Source of the DNA: Flavobacterium flavigenum
GTDB taxonomy: Bacteria > Bacteroidota > Bacteroidia > Flavobacteriales > Flavobacteriaceae
Assembly (NCBI RefSeq): GCF_027111255.2
Contig: NZ_CP114285.2
Location: forward strand, 3,720,001 to 3,784,000
Direction: 5' to 3'
Length of the DNA stretch: 64,000 nucleotides
The position numbers and the translations under genes were made by a program. Below, piece by piece: positions 24,201 through 32,315 of this stretch. The stretch's first letter is position 1. The number at the start of each line of letters is the position of its first letter. Under the pieces are notes generated by a model. It was not told where the DNA came from, did not search any database, and saw only the letters and a list, made by a program, of their open reading frames with translations.

Positions 24201-25076
24201 ATGATGACCATTAACCCAAAAGAGATACCGACAGCAAAGTTACAAGGCTATCTTCAAAGCGCTGTAGGACCAAGACCAATTGCTTTGGCGAGTACAATTA
24301 GTGCAAAAGGTATTCCCAATTTGTCACCTTTTAGTTTCTTTAATGTGTTTAGTGCGAATCCTCCAATTTTAGTTTTTTCACCTTCAAGACGCGTGCGGGA
24401 CAATACTATTAAGCACACTTTGATAAATGCTGAAGCAACACGTGAAGTTGTGATTAATGTGGTCAATTATGATTTGGTTCAGCAGACTTCTTTGGCAAGT
24501 ACTGAATATGCCGACGGTGTGAACGAATTTATAAAAGCCGGTTTGACACAGATTCCTTCGGATATAGTAAAACCTTATCGTGTTAAAGAATCTCCCGTAC
24601 AATTTGAATGTAAAGTTACTCAGATTATTCCTTTAGGAACAGAAGGCGGAGCGGGAAACCTGATTCTTTGTGAAGTGCTAAAAATTCATATCCACGAATC
24701 TGTTTTAGATGAAAACGGGGCAATTGATCAGCATAAAATTGACTTGGTTTCAAGATTAGGAAATAACTGGTATTCAAGGTCGAATCAGGGACTTTTTGAA
24801 GTAGAAAAACCATTGACAACATTAGGGGTTGGAGTAGATGCAATTCCAAATTTTATTAAAGAAAGCCCTGTTTTTAACGGGAATGATTTTGGAAAATTAG
24901 GCAACATAGAAGCCTTGCCCACAACAGAAGAAGTTAGTATATTTGTGAAAGAAAATTTTTCGGTAAAAGGGGTTTTGAGCTCTGATGACCAGGAAAAAAT
25001 TCATTTAGAGGCCAAAAAATACCTCGATAAGGGTGATGTTTTATCAGCATGGAAAGTACTTTTGGCAAAGAAATAA
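24201..25076 (+). CDS. Flavin reductase family protein (FMN-binding split barrel)
   Basis: The 291-aa protein has the flavin reductase-like split-barrel domain in its first 200 residues (VGPRPIALASTISAKGIPNL, SPFSFFNVFSANPPILVFSP, REVVINVVNYDL), typical of FMN-binding oxidoreductases. The C-terminal 90 residues form a helical tail of unknown role (VSIFVKENFSVKGVLSSDDQ, KKYLDKGDVLSAWKVLL). It probably reduces or uses FMN with NAD(P)H, but the natural substrate is unknown. It is followed 32 bp later by a DUF3127 gene in the same direction. Confidence 0.88.
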   Translation: MMTINPKEIPTAKLQGYLQSAVGPRPIALASTISAKGIPNLSPFSFFNVFSANPPILVFSPSRRVRDNTIKHTLINAEATREVVINVVNYDLVQQTSLASTEYADGVNEFIKAGLTQIPSDIVKPYRVKESPVQFECKVTQIIPLGTEGGAGNLILCEVLKIHIHESVLDENGAIDQHKIDLVSRLGNNWYSRSNQGLFEVEKPLTTLGVGVDAIPNFIKESPVFNGNDFGKLGNIEALPTTEEVSIFVKENFSVKGVLSSDDQEKIHLEAKKYLDKGDVLSAWKVLLAKK

Positions 25077-25108
25077 AGAAAAGATACAATAATTAATATA
25101 GACAGAAG

Positions 25109-25480
25109 ATGGAAGTTACAGGAAAAGTAAAAGTGGTTAACCCAGAGCAGCAAGTTAGTGCCTCATTCAAAAAAAGAGAATTAGTTGTTACTACTGATGA
25201 GCAGTACCCACAGCATATTTTAATCGAATTTACACAAGATAAATGTGATTTATTAAGCAGCTACAAACAAGGTGAGGCTGTAAAAGTTTCTATCAATTTA
25301 AGAGGAAGAGAATGGGTTAATCCACAGGGAGAAACCAGATATTTCAATAGTATTCAGGGATGGAGAATCGAAAGATTAGCTCCTGAAGGGCCGGTGCAAA
25401 CGCCAGCTATGCCGACTGCAGAAACTTTTGCTCCGGCAACAAATTTAAACGAAGACGAACCGGACGATTTGCCATTCTAA
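25109..25480 (+). CDS. DUF3127 domain protein
   Basis: The 123-aa protein matches the DUF3127 family: MEVTGKVKVVNPEQQVSASF, KKRELVVTTDEQYPQHI, LIEFTQDKCDLL and LRGREWVNPQGETRYFNSI. An acidic tail follows (NEDEPDDLPF). The beta-rich core and acidic C-terminus that ends in DDLPF resemble single-stranded-DNA-binding proteins, whose tails end in DDDIPF-like motifs; a nucleic-acid or partner-binding role is therefore plausible but unproven. It shares the direction of the flavin reductase gene and is followed by a terminator. Confidence 0.85.
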   Translation: MEVTGKVKVVNPEQQVSASFKKRELVVTTDEQYPQHILIEFTQDKCDLLSSYKQGEAVKVSINLRGREWVNPQGETRYFNSIQGWRIERLAPEGPVQTPAMPTAETFAPATNLNEDEPDDLPF

Positions 25481-25501
25481 AAGTTTAAAATCCAAAATTT
25501 T

Positions 25502-25555
25502 AAAATTCCAAATTCCAAAATTCATAACGTATTGGGATTTGGAATTTTGTTTTTT
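25502..25555 (+). terminator. Terminator after the DUF3127 gene
   Basis: AAAATTCCAAATTCC (25502-25516) pairs with GGATTTGGAATTTT (25535-25548) with one bulge, and is followed by GTTTTTTG. The rest of the gap to aat (to 25648) carries more degenerate TTGGAATTT units that recur in other gaps of the window. Confidence 0.65.
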
Positions 25556-25648
25556 GAAAGTAATTTTACAACGGAGAATTCCAAAAGATACAAACGGGAA
25601 GATTGTGTTTAGTTGGAATTTGGAGTTTAATTTTTGGAATTTTTATAG

Positions 25649-26287
25649 ATGTATTATTTATTCAAAGATTTATTTTTTCCGCCGGTCACAGAAGCTGATG
25701 AAGAAGGCGTTTTGGCAATAGGAGGAGATTTGAGTTCAGAACGTTTGCAATTGGCTTACAAAAGCGGAATTTTCCCATGGTTTAATGAAGGTGAACCAAT
25801 TCTGTGGTGGTCTCCTGATCCAAGAATGGTTTTGTTTTTAAATGAATTGATTGTTACCAAAAGTATGCGGAATATTTTGAACCGAAATCAATTTAGAATA
25901 ACTTTTAATCAGAACTTTGCAGCCGTAATTTCCAATTGCCAAAAGATAAAACGTGATGGTCAAAACGGCACGTGGATTTCAAACGAAATGATTGATGCCT
26001 ATTGCAAATTAAACGAGGAAGGATTTGCAAAGTCGGTTGAGGTATGGCAGGATGATATTTTAGTTGGTGGCTTATACGGAATTGATTTAGGACATGTTTT
26101 TTGTGGTGAAAGTATGTTTTCTAAAGTTTCAAATGCTTCCAAAGTTGCTTTTATAGCTTTGGTAAATTATTTAAAAGAAGAAAATTATAAACTATTAGAT
26201 TGTCAGGTTTATAATCCGCATTTGGAGAGTTTAGGCTGCCGAGAAATTGACCGTGATGACTTTATGTCTATTTTAAAAAGTGAATAA
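25649..26287 (+). CDS. aat: Leucyl/phenylalanyl-tRNA--protein transferase
   Basis: Aat transfers Leu or Phe from tRNA to N-terminal Arg or Lys of proteins, marking them for ClpS/ClpAP degradation. The 212-aa protein shows the family start FPPVTEADEEGVLAIGGDLS and the core motifs YKSGIFPWF, WWSPDPRMVL, GTWISNEMIDAY, VEVWQDDILVGGLYGI and FCGESMFSKVSNASKVA. The length is usual. The MOSC gene begins one base after its stop region, so the two are probably cotranscribed. Confidence 0.95.
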   Translation: MYYLFKDLFFPPVTEADEEGVLAIGGDLSSERLQLAYKSGIFPWFNEGEPILWWSPDPRMVLFLNELIVTKSMRNILNRNQFRITFNQNFAAVISNCQKIKRDGQNGTWISNEMIDAYCKLNEEGFAKSVEVWQDDILVGGLYGIDLGHVFCGESMFSKVSNASKVAFIALVNYLKEENYKLLDCQVYNPHLESLGCREIDRDDFMSILKSE

Positions 26288-26288
26288 A

Positions 26289-27083
26289 ATGAGTGCTGTT
26301 TACATTGTAAAAGAAATTTATATTTATCCGATAAAAAGCCTGGCTGGAATTAGCTGCCAACAGGCTTTTGCTGAAGAAATGGGTTTTGAAAACGACCGCA
26401 GATGGATGTTGCTCGATTCAGATAACCAACACATCACACAGCGGGAATATCCAGAAATGAGCCAGTTTTATCCTAAGATTTCAGAAGGCAAAATTTCGGT
26501 TACTTTTCAGGATCAAAAACATGAATTTTTAATCAGTGAGCACTTAAATGATCCGATTTATACCAAAGTATGGGATGATAAAAGTTTTGTTTTCGAAGTA
26601 AATAAAGCGACTTCAAAATGGTTTAGCGATCATTTAGGGTTTGAATGCAGATTGGTAAAAATCATTAAGACCGGAGATCGCAAGCACGAAAGTTCAAAAT
26701 CTAAGGAAACGTATAATGTCAGTCTCGCAGATGGATACCCATACTTACTAATTGGAACAAAAAGTCTTGATTCTTTGAATGAAAAGCTAAAGGAAAAAAT
26801 TACTGTAAAAAGATTTCGTCCCAATATTGTTGTAAGCACTCAGAACGCTCATGAGGAAGATGATTTTGAGCATTTTAAGATTGGTGAAGTTCATTTTAAA
26901 AATGTAAAACCCTGTGGAAGATGTATTATGGTTAACAATGATCCGCAAAATGGGATTGTGAAAAAAGAACCTCTAAAAACATTGAGTAAGTACAGGAATT
27001 TCAACAATTCTGTTTTATTCGGAACCAATATTGTGGGTTTGAATCCGGGAATAATTCAGGTTGGTGATGAAGTTGTTTTTTAG
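26289..27083 (+). CDS. MOSC domain-containing protein
   Basis: From ATG 26289 (264 aa) the protein has an N-terminal MOSC beta-barrel (IYIYPIKSLAGISCQQAF, FENDRRWMLLDSD) and a C-terminal MOSC domain (RFRPNIVVS, NVKPCGRCIMVNNDPQNGI, FGTNIVGLNPG). Proteins of this layout bind molybdenum cofactor through the conserved Cys (here in PCGRC) and resemble the mitochondrial amidoxime reducing component, which reduces N-hydroxylated compounds. The frame also opens with GTG at 26280, inside aat. It is convergent with thiF and the two genes overlap by 4 bp at their stops. Confidence 0.88.
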   Translation: MSAVYIVKEIYIYPIKSLAGISCQQAFAEEMGFENDRRWMLLDSDNQHITQREYPEMSQFYPKISEGKISVTFQDQKHEFLISEHLNDPIYTKVWDDKSFVFEVNKATSKWFSDHLGFECRLVKIIKTGDRKHESSKSKETYNVSLADGYPYLLIGTKSLDSLNEKLKEKITVKRFRPNIVVSTQNAHEEDDFEHFKIGEVHFKNVKPCGRCIMVNNDPQNGIVKKEPLKTLSKYRNFNNSVLFGTNIVGLNPGIIQVGDEVVF

Positions 27084-27790
27084 AAATTCAATTTCGTAAA
27101 ATTATAATTCAAAGTATTAAAAAGCACTAATTCATTTTTTAATGTTGGTAATTCCAGAATTAATTTTAGTGTTTCGTGCGCCATCATTGTACCGATAATT
27201 CCTGGTAAACTTCCCAGGACTCCATTTACACTACAATTCGGGACATACTTTGGGTCAGGCATTTCAGGAAATAAATCACGCAGGTTTTTACTTCCTTTAT
27301 GATTAAAAACAGCTACTTGTCCTTCGAATTTTAAAATACTGCCATATACCAGAGGTTTGTTTAAATAAACACAGGTATCGTTTACCAGATAGCGGGTTGT
27401 AAAATTATCCGAACCATCCACAACAATATCATATTGCTGGATTATTTTTGATGCATTTTCAATTGTTAATTTTTCAGAAATGGCTTCAGCCTGAATTAAA
27501 GGGTTTAGTTTCGAAACCATATTTTGAGCTACAATAGCTTTCTGCTGACCAATTTCGTTTTCAGTATATAAAATCTGCCGGTGAAGATTATGAATTTCGA
27601 TAGTATCAAAATCAATTATTCCAATAAAACCTACGCCAGCGGTGGCAATATATTGTAAAACAGGACAGCCTAAACCTCCGGCTCCAATAACCAGAACCCT
27701 TGCCTTTTTAAGTTTTTCCTGGCCATCGTCACCAATTTCAGGTAAGATGGTTTGTCTGCTGTAACGTAAAAATTCTTTTATAATGCTCAT
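27080..27790 (-). CDS. thiF: ThiF/MoeB-type adenylyltransferase
   Basis: This 236-aa E1-like enzyme adenylates the C-terminal Gly of ThiS as the first step of sulfur loading for thiazole synthesis. It shows the nucleotide loop VLVIGAGGLGCPVLQYIATA, the Mg/ATP segment IDFDTIEIHNLHRQILY and the conserved DGSDNFTTRYLVNDTC. It is the short form without a C-terminal rhodanese domain. The usual zinc Cys pairs are not obvious; a single PNCSVNGV remains. Its place at the end of the thi operon supports ThiF over MoeB, but it could serve both pathways. Confidence 0.88.
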   Translation of the reverse strand: MSIIKEFLRYSRQTILPEIGDDGQEKLKKARVLVIGAGGLGCPVLQYIATAGVGFIGIIDFDTIEIHNLHRQILYTENEIGQQKAIVAQNMVSKLNPLIQAEAISEKLTIENASKIIQQYDIVVDGSDNFTTRYLVNDTCVYLNKPLVYGSILKFEGQVAVFNHKGSKNLRDLFPEMPDPKYVPNCSVNGVLGSLPGIIGTMMAHETLKLILELPTLKNELVLFNTLNYNFTKLNF

Positions 27791-27876
27791 CTTATTTTAG
27801 TCTTAGAGTTGAAAAGTAAAAGGTATAAAGTCTTTGAATATGGTAAAAGTTAGATTTTAAGATAAAGTTTTGAACT

Positions 27877-29013
27877 TTATGACTTTAGGCTTTCAGGCTT
27901 TCGGCTATATGCTTTATCCCAGTCTTTCAAAACGGGTTCATAGCCAGCTTTTTTTATAACTTGTTTAATTTCTTCTGCAGATCTTTCATCACTGATTTCA
28001 AATTGTTCCAACGATTGCGGATCAACGATATAACCACCCGGATTAGTTTTAGAACCCGCACTCATACTTGTAACGCCAATCGGAATAATATTGTTTCTGA
28101 ATTTTTCGTTTTCACGTGTTGAAATGGAGATTTCCAGATCTTCATTCCACAAACGGTAAGCACAGATTAACTGAGTCAGATCTTTATCGTCCATAATAAA
28201 ATTGGGCTCGATAATGCCTTCAGCCGGACGTAATCTCGGAAAAGAAACGGAGTATTTCGTTTGCCAGTATTTCTTCTGTAGATAATCCAAATGCAGGGCA
28301 TTAAAGAAGCTGTCTGTTCGCCAGTCTTCCAAACCTAATAAAACGCCCAAACCTATTTTATGAATTCCGGCAGTTCCAATTCGGTCCGGAGTTTCCAGCC
28401 TAAAATCAAAGTTTGATTTTTTGCCTTTAGTATGGTATTTTTTATATACTTCCTGATGGTACGTTTCCTGATAAACCAAAACTGAATATACACCTGCTTC
28501 GTGCAAACGTTGATATTCTTCAGTTGAAAGTGGCTGAACTTCAATAGAAATAATCGAAAATTGTTCTCGAATCAAATCAATTGCATTCAGAAAATAATTA
28601 ATATTTACGGTGTAATTAGCCTCGCCGGTAACCAATAAAACGTGATCGAAACCAGTTTTTTTTAGTGCTTCAGCTTCCAATTTTATTTCTGAATCAGAAA
28701 GTGTTTTTCGTTTGATTTTATTATCCAGACTGAATCCACAATACGTACAGATGTTTTGGCATTCATTGCTCAGGTAAAGTGGAGCATACATTTGAATAGT
28801 TTTACCGAAACGTTTTTTGGTGATTTCATGGCATTTTTGTGCCATTTCTTCCAGATAATTTTGAGCTGCTGGGGAAATCAAAGCCAAAAAATCATCGAGG
28901 CTTCGTTTAGTTTTGGACAAAGAATACTCAACATCTTTTGATGTGGTCTGATATATTTTGGTTTGAATGGAATCCCAGTCGTATTGCTCAAAAATGGATT
29001 TGAATGTTTTCAT
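27877..29013 (-). CDS. thiH: 2-iminoacetate synthase ThiH (radical SAM)
   Basis: ThiH uses SAM and a 4Fe-4S cluster to split tyrosine into p-cresol and dehydroglycine for the thiazole ring. The 378-aa protein has the radical-SAM cysteines in SNECQNICTYCGFSLDNK (CxxxCxxC) and family segments GFDHVLLVTGEA, VYQETYHQEVYKKYHTKGKK and TSMSAGSKTNPGGY. The final residues (AYSRKPESLKS) are read from a gactttaggctttcagg-type repetitive sequence, so the natural C-terminus may have been altered by it. The upstream neighbour in the operon is the inserted GxxExxY gene. Confidence 0.95.
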   Translation of the reverse strand: MKTFKSIFEQYDWDSIQTKIYQTTSKDVEYSLSKTKRSLDDFLALISPAAQNYLEEMAQKCHEITKKRFGKTIQMYAPLYLSNECQNICTYCGFSLDNKIKRKTLSDSEIKLEAEALKKTGFDHVLLVTGEANYTVNINYFLNAIDLIREQFSIISIEVQPLSTEEYQRLHEAGVYSVLVYQETYHQEVYKKYHTKGKKSNFDFRLETPDRIGTAGIHKIGLGVLLGLEDWRTDSFFNALHLDYLQKKYWQTKYSVSFPRLRPAEGIIEPNFIMDDKDLTQLICAYRLWNEDLEISISTRENEKFRNNIIPIGVTSMSAGSKTNPGGYIVDPQSLEQFEISDERSAEEIKQVIKKAGYEPVLKDWDKAYSRKPESLKS

Positions 29014-29025
29014 TTGTTTTTTGTT

Positions 29026-29055
29026 TCCCGCAGATTTTGCAGATCTTGCAGATTA
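29026..29055. repeat. Inverted repeat, thiH-side end of the GxxExxY cassette
   Basis: TCCCGCAGATTTTGCAGATC followed by TTGCAGATTA contains three GCAGAT units. Its first 19 bases are the exact inverse of the repeat at 29502-29522. The stop codon of the GxxExxY gene lies inside it. Confidence 0.85.
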
Positions 29056-29430
29056 TATTTTATTCACTACACGGTGAATATTTTCTAAGATATTGTTACA
29101 ATTAAAATTAACCAATATGCCCAATTTCTTGTTTGTTAATTTTAAATATGTATTTACTTGTTTAAAGTGAATAGGTTTTATTTCTTCTACAGATTTTAAT
29201 TCTATTATTACTTTATCTTCAACAACTAAGTCCAATCGAAAAGTGATGTCTAAATATGTATCATCATAATGAACAGGAATCTCAATTTGTTTCATTACAT
29301 TCAAGCCATCTTTTTTTAATTGATAATGAAGAGCACTCTCATAAACTGATTCTAATAAGCCAGGTCCCATAGTATTGTAAACATTGAAAATTGCGCCTCT
29401 TATTTTATACGAAATTTCATTTTCTAACAT
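29053..29430 (-). CDS. GxxExxY family protein
   Basis: The 125-aa protein matches the GxxExxY family, whose signature is visible in VYNTMGPGLLESVYESALHY (GLLESVY). The rest is also typical: LKKDGLNVMKQIEIPVHYDD, FRLDLVVEDKVIIELKSVE and NTYLKLTNKKLGILVNFN. The DLVVEDKVIIELKS block resembles the PD-(D/E)xK nuclease core (D...ExK), so a nuclease-like fold is plausible. The biological role is unknown. It sits between thiG and thiH, unrelated to thiamine, with inverted GCAGAT repeats at both ends. Confidence 0.9.
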   Translation of the reverse strand: MLENEISYKIRGAIFNVYNTMGPGLLESVYESALHYQLKKDGLNVMKQIEIPVHYDDTYLDITFRLDLVVEDKVIIELKSVEEIKPIHFKQVNTYLKLTNKKLGILVNFNCNNILENIHRVVNKI

Positions 29431-29501
29431 TGTCTATATATTTTAAAAGTAAAAATAATGAAATTTCTTACTTTTAAATGTGTTCATAGAATTAATCCCC
29501 T

Positions 29502-29522
29502 TAATCTGCAAAATCTGCGGGA
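29502..29522. repeat. Inverted repeat, thiG-side end of the GxxExxY cassette
   Basis: TAATCTGCAAAATCTGCGGG plus A is the inverse of 29026-29044, an exact 19-bp match. It ends 8 bp from the thiG stop, so thiG and thiH are separated by a unit bounded by inverted repeats. Confidence 0.85.
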
Positions 29523-29529
29523 GAAAAAA

Positions 29530-30306
29530 CTATTCGTATAAGAAAGAAGTCAAAGGACTAGAAGCGCTAGCATAATTCTGTTGAGTTCCAACCTTGGCCT
29601 CAAACGCTTTTCTTCCTGCGATTACGGCTTCTTTAAAAGCTTCAGCCATTAATTTTGGATTTCCGGCAACAGCAATTGCCGTATTGACTAAAACCGCATC
29701 AGCACCTATTTCCATTGCTTTTGCTGCATCAGAGGGAGCTCCTATTCCGGCATCGACAATTACAGGAACATTGCTTTGTTCGATGATAATTTCTAAAAAA
29801 TCAATTGTTTTTAAACCCTTGTTACTTCCAATTGGAGACCCTAAAGGCATTACAGCAGCAGTTCCGGCATTTTCCAGATGTTTGCATAAAACAGGATCAG
29901 CGTGAATGTATGGAAGTACAATAAAACCAAGTTTCGAAAGTTCTTCGGTAGCTTTTAAAGTTTCAATTGGATCCGGCATAAGATATTTTGGGTCCGGATG
30001 AATCTCAAGTTTAATCCAGTTCGTCTCTAAAGCTTCACGGGCTAATTGAGATGCAAAAACAGCTTCTTTAGCATTTCTGGCACCTGATGTATTAGGCAAT
30101 AAATTGATGTTAGGATGATTTAGATGTGATAAAATCGCATCCGTATCTGTTTCGAGGTCTATTCGTTTTAATGCAACAGTAACCAATTCACTTTCTGAGG
30201 CTAAAATAGCTTCTTCCATTTGCAGGTTAGAACCAAATTTTCCTGTTCCCAGAAATAAGCGGGAGTTGAAAGTTTTATTTCCAATATTAAATAATGACTT
30301 CTGCAT
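29530..30306 (-). CDS. thiG: Thiazole synthase ThiG
   Basis: ThiG builds the thiazole phosphate from deoxyxylulose phosphate, dehydroglycine and ThiS thiocarboxylate. The 258-aa TIM barrel has the Schiff-base lysine in VTVALKRID, plus NTSGARNAKEAVFASQLARE, GTAAVMPLGSPIGSNKGL, VPVIVDAGIGAPSDAAKAME and DAVLVNTAIAVA. The length is standard. It overlaps thiE by 20 bp and is separated from thiH by the GxxExxY cassette. Confidence 0.97.
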   Translation of the reverse strand: MQKSLFNIGNKTFNSRLFLGTGKFGSNLQMEEAILASESELVTVALKRIDLETDTDAILSHLNHPNINLLPNTSGARNAKEAVFASQLAREALETNWIKLEIHPDPKYLMPDPIETLKATEELSKLGFIVLPYIHADPVLCKHLENAGTAAVMPLGSPIGSNKGLKTIDFLEIIIEQSNVPVIVDAGIGAPSDAAKAMEIGADAVLVNTAIAVAGNPKLMAEAFKEAVIAGRKAFEAKVGTQQNYASASSPLTSFLYE

Positions 30307-30925
30307 ATAATTTGTCGTTAAGTTGTTGAACCAGTTTTTCTTTTTGAAGGCTTTTTGTAATCATTCCGGAAACCGCAATGCCATGAACGCCTGTTTTTAT
30401 CAGGCTTTCTATATTTTCTAAAGTGATTCCACCTATAGCGTAAACTGGAATTGAAATGTTTTCTATTTTCATTTTACTAAGAATTGAAGCATAACCTTCA
30501 GTTCCTAAAATTGGACTTAGTTTTTCTTTTGTTTCAGTAAATTGAAAAGGGCCTAATCCAATATAATCACAGCTATTTTTCGTCTGTAGAAGAATGTCTT
30601 CAAAAGTATTTGCGGTTGCACCAATAATTTTTTTCTCTCCCAAAATAGCTCTTGCTCCCGGAATGCTCATATCGGTTAAGCCTAAATGAACACCATCTGC
30701 AGCAATTTTCTGAGCGAGTAAAACATCATCATTTACGATGAAAGTTGCCTGATATTCTTCGCATAATTTTTTTACAGCTTCGGCAAGAATTATTCTGTTT
30801 TCAAAAGTTTGATTTTTAAACCGCATTTGTATCCAATTACATCCGGCATCAAGAGCCTGATGAATATTGTGCAATTGCTTTTCTGCAGTTTCACCTTGTG
30901 AGATATATTGTAATTTGTTAAACAT
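30287..30925 (-). CDS. thiE: Thiamine phosphate synthase ThiE
   Basis: ThiE couples hydroxymethylpyrimidine diphosphate with thiazole phosphate to give thiamine phosphate. The 212-aa TIM barrel has the phosphate and pyrimidine-binding motifs CNWIQMRFKN, FIVNDDVLLAQKIAADGVHL, IGATANTFEDI, IGLGPFQFTETK and VYAIGGITLENIESLIKTGV. The frame opens at a TTG (30937), but ATG 30925 gives the usual N-terminus and an 8-bp overlap with thiD. It is the more canonical of the two ThiE-like proteins in the operon. Confidence 0.94.
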   Translation of the reverse strand: MFNKLQYISQGETAEKQLHNIHQALDAGCNWIQMRFKNQTFENRIILAEAVKKLCEEYQATFIVNDDVLLAQKIAADGVHLGLTDMSIPGARAILGEKKIIGATANTFEDILLQTKNSCDYIGLGPFQFTETKEKLSPILGTEGYASILSKMKIENISIPVYAIGGITLENIESLIKTGVHGIAVSGMITKSLQKEKLVQQLNDKLYAEVII

Positions 30926-31670
30926 AATGATGTCCAATTAATGTTGATGTAGAGTTTAAATACTTTTCGATATATATTTTAGCTTCTAAGCAAGCGGTTT
31001 TTAAGTCATAACCCAAAGCTAAATTTGCAGTAATTGCAGAGGATAACACACAGCCTGATCCATGTTTTGGACGAAAATTAATTTTTGTAGGCAAGAGTTC
31101 TATAATATTACTTTTTAGAAATAAATAATCAGTGCCTAAAGCAGTATGATTATGACCGCCTTTCAATAAAATAGCAGTTGGAAGTTCATTTTTGACCCAA
31201 AGTTTTTCAGCAATAAAATTGGGGTAAAGCTGCATTATTTCTTCATAGTTAGGTGTTATCAAATCAATTTTTGATAATGTTTGTTGTAAATCTGATTGGT
31301 TTTCGATGGCTAAAAACTCAAATCCTGTAGAGGATTTCAATACTGTATCCCAAACAATAAGAGTATTTGGGCTTAATTTCTTAATTAACGAAACCACTTC
31401 ATTCAGATAAAAAAATGAAGGAACAATACCAATTTTAACCGATTTTACTGGATAATTTTTGAATAGTTTTTTTATGGAACGCAATACAAAATCAAGTGAT
31501 GTCCATTCTATTTCGTAGAATTTACAATCGGTTTGAATTGTATTTGCAGTGCTGATAGCCAATCCCTGCACCTGATGCTGCTCAAAAGTTTTAGTATCGG
31601 CTAAAATTCCGGCACCTCCTGAAGGGTCTAAACCCGCTATGCTGAGAGCGAAAGGACGATTTTTTGACAT
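30918..31670 (-). CDS. thiD: Hydroxymethylpyrimidine/phosphomethylpyrimidine kinase ThiD
   Basis: ThiD phosphorylates HMP and HMP phosphate to the diphosphate used by ThiE. The 250-aa ribokinase-fold protein starts with the family motif SIAGLDPSGGAGILADTKTF and contains VKIGIVPS, WDTVLKSSTG, DLITPNYEEIMQL, ILLKGGHN and the anion hole KHGSGCVLSSAITANLALGY. It overlaps the preceding thiE2 by 34 bp and the following thiE by 8 bp. Confidence 0.95.
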   Translation of the reverse strand: MSKNRPFALSIAGLDPSGGAGILADTKTFEQHQVQGLAISTANTIQTDCKFYEIEWTSLDFVLRSIKKLFKNYPVKSVKIGIVPSFFYLNEVVSLIKKLSPNTLIVWDTVLKSSTGFEFLAIENQSDLQQTLSKIDLITPNYEEIMQLYPNFIAEKLWVKNELPTAILLKGGHNHTALGTDYLFLKSNIIELLPTKINFRPKHGSGCVLSSAITANLALGYDLKTACLEAKIYIEKYLNSTSTLIGHHYV

Positions 31671-32227
31671 AATTTAAAATTTTTAATTGCATCTTGACTA
31701 TTCCAGATGGTACCTAAAAGAGCAACATCATCAAAGCCGTTTTGAAGTATTTTTTCAATATTGTCTGAATAAATTCCACCTAAAGCGACCATTTTTGTAT
31801 TGAAATTTTTTCTTTGTTTTATATCTTCAAAAAGATTGGTTTTTGGATTGTAATTTTCTTTCGAAATGCTGGGAAATACCGGACTCAAAAAAGCATATTC
31901 AAAAATGTTTTCCAAAGCATTGAAATCCTGAATCGAATGTGTTGATGTTGATAAAGCAAAATCAGATAACCCAGTAAAATTCATTTTTTTTCTTTCTGTT
32001 TCTGAAAAATGAATTCTGTTGATTCCAAAGTCAGCTGCTATTTCATGATGGTTATGCAAAACCAGATTTTTTCGATGTTTATGATTTATCTGATGGATAA
32101 ATTTTGCTGTTTCTACTTCTGAAAAACCCAGTTTCCGAATATGAAGTAAGGACAATCCTTCTTCAAATAAGGAATCAATAATACTGATTTCATTAGCAAT
32201 TGCAGAAGGATTTGTAATTACGATCAT
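31637..32227 (-). CDS. Second ThiE/TenI-like thiamine phosphate synthase
   Basis: The 196-aa protein is a shorter TIM barrel of the ThiE/TenI superfamily: LLHIRKLGFSEVETAKFIHQ, LVLHNHHEIAADFGINRIHF, STSTHSIQDFNALE, YAFLSPVFPSISKENYNP and VALGGIYSDNIEKILQNGF. The catalytic lysine/asparagine pattern of ThiE (IVNDD) is replaced by LHNHHE. It may act as a thiazole tautomerase (TenI) or as a second synthase. Its position between thiC and thiD with tight overlap shows a role in the pathway. The exact reaction is uncertain. Confidence 0.82.
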   Translation of the reverse strand: MIVITNPSAIANEISIIDSLFEEGLSLLHIRKLGFSEVETAKFIHQINHKHRKNLVLHNHHEIAADFGINRIHFSETERKKMNFTGLSDFALSTSTHSIQDFNALENIFEYAFLSPVFPSISKENYNPKTNLFEDIKQRKNFNTKMVALGGIYSDNIEKILQNGFDDVALLGTIWNSQDAIKNFKLCQKIVLSLSA

Positions 32228-32241
32228 AATAGAAAATATTA

Positions 32242-32312
32242 AGTATTAAGATGGAAGTATTAAGATATAGACTGTAAAAAATCTTAATACTCAATACTCT
32301 CATCTTAATACT
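32242..32312. repeat. Four copies of an 11-mer forming an intergenic hairpin
   Basis: AGTATTAAGAT occurs at 32242-32252 and 32256-32266, and its inverse ATCTTAATACT at 32281-32291 and 32302-32312. The two pairs can form one cruciform or hairpin in the 88-bp gap between thiC and thiE2. It may stabilise or separate mRNA segments of the operon. Confidence 0.8.
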
Positions 32313-32315
32313 TCA

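Noticed and set aside
27080..27083. Overlap of the MOSC and thiF stop codons as evidence of a fused or broken gene
   Set aside because: The genes are convergent and both complete; a four-base tail overlap is common.
29594..29905. 103-aa open frame on the + strand
   Set aside because: It is antisense to thiG, a fully conserved enzyme gene; no start signal or domain is seen.
32242..32312. Possible CRISPR array
   Set aside because: The 11-mers are too short, occur in both orientations and have no uniform spacers; no cas genes are present in the window.
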